A stretch of DNA of 64,000 nucleotides from Micromonospora sp. Llam0 (GTDB lineage Bacteria; Actinomycetota; Actinomycetes; Mycobacteriales; Micromonosporaceae), in the NCBI RefSeq assembly GCF_003751085.1, contig NZ_RJJY01000001.1, positions 4,588,001 to 4,652,000 of the forward strand, in the 5' to 3' direction. Of the stretch, positions 43,492 through 51,718 are shown piece after piece. The position numbers and the translations under genes were made by a program. The notes beneath the pieces were generated by a model. That model was not told the origin of the DNA, made no database searches, and saw only the letters and a list, made by a program, of their open reading frames with translations. The first letter of the stretch is position 1, and the number at the start of each line of letters is the position of its first letter.

Positions 43492-44774
43492 GACGTCACC
43501 TCCGTCGGCACCGTCCCGGCCCGCGCCGGGGAGCTGATCGGCAGTACGGCGGCCACCTGCCAGCCGCCGTCGGGGCGCGGTCCGGCGGTGAACTCGCCGC
43601 CGTGCACGGCCGCCCGTTCCCGCATCCCGAGCAGCCCGTTGCCGCTGGATGCCGATCCGACAGGCGGCTGGGCGGCGGCTGTCCCGCAGCCGTCGTCGAT
43701 GACTGTCAGCTCGGCGGTGTCCGCCCCGATCCGCACGGTCACTGTGACGGCGGTGCCGGGTCCGGAGTGTCGCAGAGTGTTGGTCAGCGATTCCTGCACC
43801 ACCCGGAACATGGTCAGCTCCTCGGCGGGCGACAACCGGGCCGGGTCGCCGTCGATGCGCAGCTCGACGGCGAGACCGGCTCCCCTGGTCCGCTCGACCA
43901 GGGAACTGAGCTGGGCGATTCCGGCCCGGCGCCGGTCGGTGTCGGCGGGCCCGGCCGCCTCAGGCTCCGGGGCGTCCGGCGACGCATCGGCCCGGCGCAG
44001 GACGGCGACGATCCGGCGCATGTCCTCCAGCGCGTCACGGCCGGTGTCGCCGATGGTGACCATGGCCTTGCGGGCCTGCTCGGCGTCCAGGTCGATCATG
44101 TAGCTGGCGCCATCCGCCTGCACGGTCATCACCGCCAGGCTGTGTGCGACGACGTCGTGCAGTTCGCGGGCGATCGCCGCACGTTCGTCGGCGGCGGCCA
44201 GCCGGGCAAGCTGGTCGCGTTCCCGCTCGGCGGCCGCCGCCCGCTCCGCCGCGACCGCCGTCTGCTCCTTGCGGGTCCGCAAGGTGTACGCGGTCAGCCA
44301 GATCGCCACGCAGCCGAGGGCCAGCACGCCGTACTCGCTGAAGTCGGCAGGGCCAACCGGGTGGTAGTCGTCGGCGAGCAACTCGACATCGACGGCCGCC
44401 ACCACCGCGACTCCGACCAGCACCAACCCGCCGGCCAGCCAGCCGTACACCGGTGGGCCGGCGTGGGTCACCACCGCGACCATCGCGATCAGCACCGCGA
44501 TGTCGTAGAACGCCGGCACGCCCGGGGCGGCGAACAGTTGCAGCCCACCGAGCACGGTCACGGCCAGCATCACGGTCACCGGACGGCGGCGGCGCCACAC
44601 CAGCGCAGCCGCCATGCCGAAGCCGATCGCCAGGTCCGCCAGCGAGGCACGGTACTGCCAGGCGACGGTGGCCACCGCCGTCGCGACGACCAGGTCGAGC
44701 AACGTCCACCGGTACGGCGACGCCGGCCGGTACGGCGACGTCGGCCGGTACGGCGACGTCGACACGGGCGGCAT
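43488..44774 (-). CDS. Sensor histidine kinase, NarL/DesK type
   Basis: 428 residues. The N-terminus has a tandem PYRP/TSPYRPAS repeat (18-bp unit, 44711-44763), then about five membrane segments (residues about 30-175). HisKA_3 has ARELHDVVAHSLAVMTV with the phospho-His, and HATPase_c has the N-box LTNTLRHSG and IDDGCGTAAA, GNGLLGMRERAA. It is the cognate kinase of the overlapping response regulator. Sensed signal unknown. Confidence 0.95.
   Translation of the reverse strand: MPPVSTSPYRPTSPYRPASPYRWTLLDLVVATAVATVAWQYRASLADLAIGFGMAAALVWRRRRPVTVMLAVTVLGGLQLFAAPGVPAFYDIAVLIAMVAVVTHAGPPVYGWLAGGLVLVGVAVVAAVDVELLADDYHPVGPADFSEYGVLALGCVAIWLTAYTLRTRKEQTAVAAERAAAAERERDQLARLAAADERAAIARELHDVVAHSLAVMTVQADGASYMIDLDAEQARKAMVTIGDTGRDALEDMRRIVAVLRRADASPDAPEPEAAGPADTDRRRAGIAQLSSLVERTRGAGLAVELRIDGDPARLSPAEELTMFRVVQESLTNTLRHSGPGTAVTVTVRIGADTAELTVIDDGCGTAAAQPPVGSASSGNGLLGMRERAAVHGGEFTAGPRPDGGWQVAAVLPISSPARAGTVPTEVTS
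44711..44763. repeat. Three tandem copies of an 18-bp unit in the kinase N-terminus
   Basis: GGTACGGCGACGTCGGCC-type unit at 44711, 44729 and 44747, coding YRP/SP repeats in the kinase. Confidence 0.85.
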
Positions 44775-44801
44775 GCCACCCAGCCTAGGTCGCCGCCCGG
44801 A

Positions 44802-45422
44802 TCAGCTGATCGGGAAGTCCTCGCCGAGGACGGTTCGCAGCCGCTGCAACGCCCGCATGCTGCACATCTTCACCGCCGAGGTGGTGATGCCGAGGATCTC
44901 GGCGACGGTCTGCACGCTCTGGTCCTCCCAGTACCGCAGCACCAGCACCGCCCGGTCGCGCACCGGAAACTCCGCCAGTGCCTGCAGCAACGCCACCTGC
45001 AGCTCGGTCGAGCCGCCAGCGGCCGGCCGGGCCGCCGGCTCGGGCGGTTCGGCGAGCACCACCTCGGTGCGGCTGCGCCGCGTCATCGCGTCGGAGACCG
45101 CGTTGATCAGGACCCGACGGCTGTACGCGTCCAGGTTCGCCGTGGGCCAGATCCGGTTCCACGAGGCGTACATCCGGGTGAAGGTGATCTGGGTGAGGTC
45201 CTGCGCGAGATGCCAGTCCCGGCACATCAGGTACGCGACGCGACGCAGCCGGGGGGCCGCGTCGACGACGAACGCGGTGAACGCCTCGTCCCCGGCCACC
45301 CGTTGCTGTCGGCGGGCGGCTGACCAGCGGGCCAGCGGGCCGCCGACGCGCTCAGACCTCGTCGGCGCCGGCTCCGCTGGTAGATCCGCAGCGACCGGCG
45401 CTGCGACCCGAACGCCACTCAC
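44802..45422 (-). CDS. SigE-family ECF sigma factor
   Basis: 206 residues from GTG 45422. Region 2: LRRVAYLMCRDWHLAQDLTQITF and the -10 recognition segment WPTANLDAYSRRVLINAV; region 4: LAEFPVRDRAVLVLRYWEDQSVQTVAEILGITTSAVKM. This is the SigE-type ECF group common in Micromonosporaceae. Its start overlaps the stop of the upstream gene by GTGA (45419-45422), so the two are translationally coupled. The overlapping protein may be its regulator. Confidence 0.92.
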   Translation of the reverse strand: MSGVRVAAPVAADLPAEPAPTRSERVGGPLARWSAARRQQRVAGDEAFTAFVVDAAPRLRRVAYLMCRDWHLAQDLTQITFTRMYASWNRIWPTANLDAYSRRVLINAVSDAMTRRSRTEVVLAEPPEPAARPAAGGSTELQVALLQALAEFPVRDRAVLVLRYWEDQSVQTVAEILGITTSAVKMCSMRALQRLRTVLGEDFPIS

Positions 45423-46054
45423 TCGTCCACCTGCTTGTCCGTGCCGTACAGGCAGAACCAGCCGGTGACCGTCTCGACGCCGGGCATCGCCTGTAGTCCG
45501 CCGCTGACCTGCTGGTACGCCGATGGGTCCGGCAAGGTGATCCGGAAGGACTCTGGCAACTGGTCTGGGGTCACCTTCTCCATCAGGTCGGGATGATCGA
45601 GCAGAACGGCAGGATCGTCCCGGTACCGCCGCATGAACCGCTGGTAGGCGTCCTGCCGGCTCTCAAACACCACCGACCCAACCTGCGGATCGGACCGCAG
45701 CGCCGCGTCGACAGCGCGCCGCTGCTCGGCAGTCACGTCAACGCTCAGGTAGACGGCGGCGTCGGTCGCCATGTCAGCCGTGGTGGGACGCACCAGTTCG
45801 CAGCCGGGTGCGGCCGACGGCATCGCCACCTGCGCCGGCACCGGGGCCGGTGCGTCCCGGACGGGTGCTGCCAGGCCGGCCGCGACGGCGGCGAGGACGG
45901 TCACGGCGACGGCGGTACCGCCGATGGTGAGGCGTCGGCGTCGACGTAGTCGGCTCCCGCCGGCCATGGCCGCTCGGGCCAGGTCGTCCGGTGGCACCGG
46001 TGGTGCCGGTTCGTTGTCGAGCGCCCGGTCGAAGTACGTCCGCAACTGTTCCAT
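45419..46054 (-). CDS. Single-pass membrane protein with an FtsX-type extracellular domain
   Basis: 211 residues from ATG 46054. The cytosolic N-terminus (MEQLRTYFDRALDNEPAPPV, about 1-50) is followed by a basic stretch, one membrane helix (about 55-75) and an outer domain that resembles the FtsX ECD (VYLSVDVTAEQRRAVDAAL, VVFESRQDAYQRFM, LPESFRITLPDPSAYQQV, MPGVETV). It lacks the other membrane segments of division FtsX. The coupling to a sigma factor gene suggests an anti-sigma-like or signal-coupled role (inference). Confidence 0.82.
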   Translation of the reverse strand: MEQLRTYFDRALDNEPAPPVPPDDLARAAMAGGSRLRRRRRLTIGGTAVAVTVLAAVAAGLAAPVRDAPAPVPAQVAMPSAAPGCELVRPTTADMATDAAVYLSVDVTAEQRRAVDAALRSDPQVGSVVFESRQDAYQRFMRRYRDDPAVLLDHPDLMEKVTPDQLPESFRITLPDPSAYQQVSGGLQAMPGVETVTGWFCLYGTDKQVDE

Positions 46055-46227
46055 GCAGAAGTAGACCGGTTGACGCGGCGGACCGGTCACGGCCGGGAGA
46101 TGGTGATCTGGAGATCGATCCGGTCCGGCGGGTCGTGCGTATTTGTGGGTGTCCGGTGGTACGGATATCGTGCTGAGTCCGGTCCGGCAGGGCGCGCCGC
46201 CTGGCCGACTACCAGGAAGGCCTGAAC

Positions 46228-47982
46228 TTGTCCTCCGCCACGAACTCCGCCCCGGCCACCGCTGACGACGTGACGGACCAGGACGCCACAGCAGAGACTG
46301 CTGACCAGACGGCAGCGGCGGAGGACGGAACGGCACCGCCGACCGACGGTTGGCGACGTCGGGTACGGCGTACCGCCCGATGGTCGGCCGACGCGCTGGC
46401 GGTCGTCGGCGTGCTGGCCGCGATGACTCTGCCGTACCAGCTGGATCTGGTGGTCCCGGTCGCGTTCGCCCGCATTCCAGTCGAGGCGCTCGTCGCCGCC
46501 GCGCTGCTGCTGGTGCTGCCGGGCCGGGTCCGCACCCCGGTGGCTGCCGCGCTCGGCGCGCTGCTCGGCGTACTGATCACGCTGAAGGTCGCCGACATCG
46601 GTTTCTTCTCGGTGCTGGACCGGCCGTTCGACCCGGTCCTGGACTGGGGTCTGCTGGCCGACGGGTACCGGTTCGTCGACGCCTCCTACGGCCGGGCCGC
46701 AGCGGTCGGCGCGGCGGTCGGCACCGTCGTGCTCACGATCGGGGTGCTGACGCTGATGGTCGCCGCGACGCTGCGGCTGGCCCGGCTGTTGGCCACGCAC
46801 CGGCGGATCGGCGGCGGTACGGTCGGCGCGCTGACCGCCGGCTGGCTGGTGTTCGCCCTGCTCGGCACGCAGGTGGTGGTCTACCAGGACGAGTGGCGCA
46901 CGATCGGGCTGCCGGTCGCCGACCGGGCGACCGCCCGGCTGGCCTACGACCACACCATGCAGATCGGCGCGAGCCTGCAGGACCGGCAGGAGTTCGCCGA
47001 GCTGGCGGCGGTCGACGCGTTCCGGGACGTGCCCGACGACGAACTGCTGACCGCGCTGCGCGGCAAGGACGTGCTGCTGGCGTTCGTGGAGAGCTACGGC
47101 CGGGACGCGGTCGCCCACCCCGACTTCAGCCCGCTGATCGGCGACCTGCTCGACGACGGTACGCAGCGGCTGGCAGCGCAGGGTTACCAGTCGCGCAGTG
47201 CGTTCCTCACCTCGTCGACGGTCGGGGGCAGCAGTTGGCTGGCGCACGCCAGCACCCTGTCCGGGCTGTGGGTGGACAACCAGCAGCGCTACCGCAGCCT
47301 GGTGACCAGTGACCGGCTGACGCTGACCCGGGCGTTCGGTCGCGCCGGCTGGCGGGTCGCCGGCTTCTTCCCCGGCAACTCGCGGGCCTGGCCGGAGGGG
47401 GCGTTCTTCGGCTACGACCAGGTCTACGACTCGCGCAACATGGGGTACGCGGGCGACAGGTTCAACTTCGCCTCCATCCCTGACCAGTACGTACTGTCGG
47501 CGTTCGACCGGTTCGAGCGGCGGGACAACGACCAGCCGGTGATGGCCGAGGTGGCGTTGCTGTCCAGCCACGCGCCGTGGACCCCGCTGCCGCAGCTGGT
47601 CAACTGGAACACGGTCCGCGACGGCTCGGTCTTCGACCGGGAGGCGATGGCCGCCGGCCAGGACAACCGGTCTGCGGAGGACGGGTTACGCAGCGACTAC
47701 CCGAAGGCGGTGGCGTACTCGTTGAGCACGATCATCTCCTTTATCGAGTCGCAGGGCGACGACGACCTGGTGGTGGTCTTCCTCGGCGACCACCAGCCGG
47801 CGCCGGTGGTGACCGGTCCGGCGGCCAGCCACGACGTGCCGGTCACCATCGTCACCAGTGACCAGGCGGTCCTCGACCGGGTCGCCGGCTGGGACTGGCA
47901 GGAGGGGCTGCGCCCCGGTCCGCAGGCCCCGGTGTGGCAGATGGATTCGTTCCGGGACCGGTTCCTGGTCGCCTTCGGGTAG
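46228..47982 (+). CDS. LTA synthase/sulfatase-family (alkaline phosphatase superfamily) membrane protein
   Basis: 584 residues. TTG 46228 is 7 nt after AGGAAGG (46214-46220). A disordered acidic N-terminus (1-45), about five membrane helices (55-215), then a sulfatase-fold domain outside: LLAFVESYGRDAVAHP, SRSAFLTSSTVGGSSWLAHA, SSHAPWTPLP, and the metal/His motif VVFLGDHQPAP. Family enzymes transfer phosphoglycerol or phosphoethanolamine to sugars or lipids. Nucleophile (Ser/Thr) cannot be fixed by eye. It diverges from the sigma/FtsX-domain genes. Confidence 0.87.
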   Translation: MSSATNSAPATADDVTDQDATAETADQTAAAEDGTAPPTDGWRRRVRRTARWSADALAVVGVLAAMTLPYQLDLVVPVAFARIPVEALVAAALLLVLPGRVRTPVAAALGALLGVLITLKVADIGFFSVLDRPFDPVLDWGLLADGYRFVDASYGRAAAVGAAVGTVVLTIGVLTLMVAATLRLARLLATHRRIGGGTVGALTAGWLVFALLGTQVVVYQDEWRTIGLPVADRATARLAYDHTMQIGASLQDRQEFAELAAVDAFRDVPDDELLTALRGKDVLLAFVESYGRDAVAHPDFSPLIGDLLDDGTQRLAAQGYQSRSAFLTSSTVGGSSWLAHASTLSGLWVDNQQRYRSLVTSDRLTLTRAFGRAGWRVAGFFPGNSRAWPEGAFFGYDQVYDSRNMGYAGDRFNFASIPDQYVLSAFDRFERRDNDQPVMAEVALLSSHAPWTPLPQLVNWNTVRDGSVFDREAMAAGQDNRSAEDGLRSDYPKAVAYSLSTIISFIESQGDDDLVVVFLGDHQPAPVVTGPAASHDVPVTIVTSDQAVLDRVAGWDWQEGLRPGPQAPVWQMDSFRDRFLVAFG

Positions 47983-48194
47983 GCCGGCTCCGCTCATCAC
48001 GGGCAGGCTCCGCTCGTCACGTGAGCCGAGCTCGCGGACCGGCCATCATGCACCGTCTCAGCCGTACGGCTGATGGCTGTACCCGCTGCTCGGGGCCTAG
48101 CGTCGACTCTCGACCCTTGAGAGCCACGGCCCTTCGGCCAGGACACCCCTGGCCGTTCGGGTCGTGGTTCGTCACGGACTCCCGAGGAGACATT

Positions 48195-51100
48195 TTGAGG
48201 AAGCCCTCGACGAGGCGCCACTCGTCGCCGAACAGTCGTCCGCAGCCACCGCCCGGGACCGGCCGGTCCGGCAACCGCCGACTGGTCGCCCTGCTCGTCG
48301 CCGTCGTCGCGGCGGCGCTGCTGCCGGCCGTCGGCCCGACCACGGCCGCCAGCGCCGCGCCGCAGGAAGGTACGCCGATCGCCGGCACCCCGTGGGCCGT
48401 GCTCGACGACGTACCGACGGCCAGCCGGTCCGGTCGCGCGCCGGACATCCAGGCGCACCGGTTCGCGGCGTACACCCTGGACCGGGAAGTGATCGCCGCC
48501 CAGCTGGACCGGGCTCCGGACGAGTCGGACCGGGCCGCCGCGACGGCACCGCTGGTGCTGGCCGTGCCGGACCCGGACGGCGCGGTGCAACGGTTCGCGG
48601 TGGTCGACTCTCCGGTGATGCAGGACGGGCTCGCCGCCCGGCACCCGGACATCCGGACGTACGCCGGCACCGGTGTCGACGACCCGACGGCGACCATCCG
48701 GGCCGACCTGACCCCGCTCGGCTTCCACGCCTCGGTCCGCTCGTCGGCCGGGTCCTGGTACGTCGATCCGTACCACCGTGACCAGACCGTCTACGCCAGC
48801 TACCACGCCGGTGACCTGGTCAACCGGCACGGCCCGCTGACCGAGCGGGGCGACGTCGACGCCGGCGCCGAGCAGATCGGCGCGGAGATCGACCAGGCGC
48901 AGGCCGACGACCCGGCCGGGTCGCTGGTCAAGCTGCGCACCTACCGGCTGGCGTTCCTCACCGACCCGTCGTACGCCGACTACTTCGGCGCGGCGAACGT
49001 GACCGCTGCCAAGGTGACGCTGGTCAACCGGGTCACCCAGATCTACGAGGACGAGACCGCGATCCGGCTCGTGCTGATCAGCGACACCGACAAGACCAAC
49101 CTGAACACCGTCGCGGCGGCCACCGGACCGGACGGGCCGTGCGGGTCCGCGCCGTGCTTCTCCGAGGCGCAGCTGACCGGCTGTTCCGGCGCGACGCTCA
49201 ACCGCAACCGGATCGTGCTGGGCCAACTGGTCGGGGCGAGCAGCTACGACGTCGGGCACATCGGCTTCGGTCTGCCCGGCGGTGGGGTCGCCGGGCTGGG
49301 GGTGGCCGGCGGCGACGGCAAGGCGCGCGGCTGTACCGGCCTGCCGAACCCGATCGGCGACTTCTACGCCGTCGACTACGTGGCGCACGAGATCGGCCAC
49401 CAGTTCGCCGGTAACCACACCTTCAACGGCACCCAGTGGAACTGTTCCGGCGGCAACCGCAGCGCCACCAACTCGTACGAGCCGGGCAGTGGTTCGTCGA
49501 TCATGGCGTATGCGGGCATCTGCCAGCAGGACAACCTGCAGCCGCACACCGACCCGTACTGGTCGCAGCGCAGCTACCACGAGATCACCACGTTCGTGAA
49601 CTCGACCCGGCCGGCGATCAACGAGGTGCAGACGGTGTCGCTGCGCGGTTTCGACACCGACGGCGACGCGTTCACGATCGCCTACGACGGGCAGTCGTCG
49701 GCGCCGATCGTCCGCGGGGTCAACTACACCACCGCCGGCATCGAGGCGGCGATCGAGGCGCTCACCGGCTGGCCGGCCGGCGCGACGGTCAGCGTCGCGG
49801 CGTTCGGCGGCGTCGGTGCGCTCACCGACGCCGGTTTCCAGGTGACGTTCGACGGCGGCGCGGTGGCCCGGACCAACGTACTGCCGCTCGGGTTGGCCGA
49901 CCTCGACGGTGCCGCCGGTTTCGTCGGCGAGACCGCCAAGGGCGGTCCGGTCGACAACGGCGGCTGGCGGGTCGCCGAGACCACCAACCACGCGCCGGTG
50001 GTGACCGTGCCGGACCAGTTCACCGTCCCGGTGCGGACCCCGTTCGCGTTGACCGGCAGCGCCACCGACGCCGACGGTGACGCCCTGACCTATCTGTGGG
50101 AGCAGAACGACCGCGGTGGCATCGCCGGAGTCAGCAACGCCGGTACCGCGTTGACCGACAACGTCAAGACCAACGGCCCGCTGTTCCGGGTGTTCGGCAC
50201 GGCGGCGCTGGTCGGCCCGGACGACACCGAGCAGTACTACTCCCCCGGGTTGAACGTGGTCGACGACGACCCGACCCGGGTCTTCCCGGACATGGCGCAG
50301 ATCCTGGCCGGCAACACCAACGCGGTGACCGGGGCCTGCCCGGCCGCGCCGGCACCGCCGGCCAGCGGCAGCGCGTCGAACCTGCCGCAGGCGCTGGTCG
50401 ACTGCTACTCGGAGTTCCTGCCGACCGCCGACTGGGTGGGCTACGACAACGACCGGACCATGCATTTCAAGCTGACCGCCCGCGATGGTCGGATCGGCGG
50501 CGGCGGGGTCGGCAGTGCCGAGACGACGCTGGTGCTGGCCCCGCAGGCGGGCCCGTTCCTGGTCACCTCGCAGTCGGAGCCGTCGTTCTACCTGGGCGAC
50601 TCCCGGCAGGAGATCACCTGGGACGTGGCCGGCACCGACGCGGCGCCGGTGAACGCGGCGCAGGTGCGGATCTCGCTGTCGACCGACGGGGCGAAGACGT
50701 TCCCGTACGTGTTGGCCGAGGCGGTGCCGAACGACGGTCGCGCCGTGGTGCGGATGCCGAACATAGACACCACCACCGGTCGGATCAGGATCGAGGCGGT
50801 CGGCAACGTCTTCTTTGACGTCAACGATGCCGACATCCGCATCGACCGGGTGCGGCCGGCGCGGTACTCCATCTACGACGGGGACACCCTGGTGCACCCG
50901 GCACCCGGTGCCGACGAGGCAGCGGTCCTGCTGCGGACCATCGTGGCCGTAGACGAGGGCGACGTACGCGGCACCCGGGTCTCCTTCACCTCCGGTGACA
51001 CCGCACTGTGCCACGCCGAGGTACGGTCGGCGGTGCACGACAGCGACAGCGACACCATCATCGGGTCGGCCAGCTGCGAGGCCACCCTGCCGATCGGCGA

Positions 51101-51641
51101 ACATGTGGTGACCAATACCCTGAGCGGGCGGTACACCGGGTCCAGCAGCTCGACGATGACCGTCGCCCCGACCACCGGTTGGAGCGTCGACGGGGTCGGC
51201 TACCTGCGTAGCCCGCAGACCGACGGTGTCTACCCGCTCGACCCGGACCACCGGCTCGAGTTCGACTTCGACGGGCGGTTCGGCAACGGTGGAAACCTGG
51301 CCGGCAAGGTGCTGGTGGGCTACCGCAGCGGGGACAAGCGGTACAAGTTCCAGGGCTCGACGCTGGAGGCATTGGGCTTCTGGTCGACGGCCGGGATACC
51401 GCAAGCGTATCTGCGCTACCAGGTCACCCTGTACGACCTGTCCACCCCGCAGCAGCCGGTACCGGTCGCGACCGACCTCACCCTGCAGATGGAGGTGTCC
51501 GATGCGGGGTACGGCCGCCAGGACTCCATCGCGATCACCATCTGGGACGGTGACCTGCTGATGTTCTCGTCGTGGTGGACCGGCCACGGCTCCAACCGGC
51601 GCGAGCCGACCGGGGCCCCCGGCAACATCGTCATCGGCTGA
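48195..51641 (+). CDS. Large secreted metzincin zinc metalloprotease (reprolysin-like, M12B-type)
   Basis: 1148 residues from TTG 48195, with GAGGAGA just upstream. Basic N-terminus then a signal peptide ending near AASAAPQEG (about residue 55). A propeptide-like region follows (about 60-240). The catalytic motif HEIGHQFAGNH (H398, H402, H408) and Met-turn SIMAYAGIC define a metzincin. At about 598-690 a PKD/cadherin-like domain (FALTGSATDADGDALTYLW) and a further C-terminal beta-rich part follow. Acts outside the cell on proteins. Long overlapping antisense frames are only composition effects. Confidence 0.92.
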   Translation: MRKPSTRRHSSPNSRPQPPPGTGRSGNRRLVALLVAVVAAALLPAVGPTTAASAAPQEGTPIAGTPWAVLDDVPTASRSGRAPDIQAHRFAAYTLDREVIAAQLDRAPDESDRAAATAPLVLAVPDPDGAVQRFAVVDSPVMQDGLAARHPDIRTYAGTGVDDPTATIRADLTPLGFHASVRSSAGSWYVDPYHRDQTVYASYHAGDLVNRHGPLTERGDVDAGAEQIGAEIDQAQADDPAGSLVKLRTYRLAFLTDPSYADYFGAANVTAAKVTLVNRVTQIYEDETAIRLVLISDTDKTNLNTVAAATGPDGPCGSAPCFSEAQLTGCSGATLNRNRIVLGQLVGASSYDVGHIGFGLPGGGVAGLGVAGGDGKARGCTGLPNPIGDFYAVDYVAHEIGHQFAGNHTFNGTQWNCSGGNRSATNSYEPGSGSSIMAYAGICQQDNLQPHTDPYWSQRSYHEITTFVNSTRPAINEVQTVSLRGFDTDGDAFTIAYDGQSSAPIVRGVNYTTAGIEAAIEALTGWPAGATVSVAAFGGVGALTDAGFQVTFDGGAVARTNVLPLGLADLDGAAGFVGETAKGGPVDNGGWRVAETTNHAPVVTVPDQFTVPVRTPFALTGSATDADGDALTYLWEQNDRGGIAGVSNAGTALTDNVKTNGPLFRVFGTAALVGPDDTEQYYSPGLNVVDDDPTRVFPDMAQILAGNTNAVTGACPAAPAPPASGSASNLPQALVDCYSEFLPTADWVGYDNDRTMHFKLTARDGRIGGGGVGSAETTLVLAPQAGPFLVTSQSEPSFYLGDSRQEITWDVAGTDAAPVNAAQVRISLSTDGAKTFPYVLAEAVPNDGRAVVRMPNIDTTTGRIRIEAVGNVFFDVNDADIRIDRVRPARYSIYDGDTLVHPAPGADEAAVLLRTIVAVDEGDVRGTRVSFTSGDTALCHAEVRSAVHDSDSDTIIGSASCEATLPIGEHVVTNTLSGRYTGSSSSTMTVAPTTGWSVDGVGYLRSPQTDGVYPLDPDHRLEFDFDGRFGNGGNLAGKVLVGYRSGDKRYKFQGSTLEALGFWSTAGIPQAYLRYQVTLYDLSTPQQPVPVATDLTLQMEVSDAGYGRQDSIAITIWDGDLLMFSSWWTGHGSNRREPTGAPGNIVIG

Positions 51642-51654
51642 CCGTCGGTCGGTC

Positions 51655-51695
51655 CCGGTGGGGGCGTCGGGCATGGTGCCCGACGCCCCCACCGG
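51655..51695. terminator. Strong hairpin between convergent genes
   Basis: Perfect 19-bp stem (51655-51673 with 51677-51695), 3-nt loop, between the protease stop and the fusion enzyme stop. Confidence 0.85.
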
Positions 51696-51718
51696 TTTCT
51701 GGTCGGACCCGGCCGGCG

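Noticed and set aside
48112..48119. CCCTTGAG motif upstream of the metalloprotease
   Set aside because: Same octamer as the cluster motif but in an unrelated region, so treated as chance.
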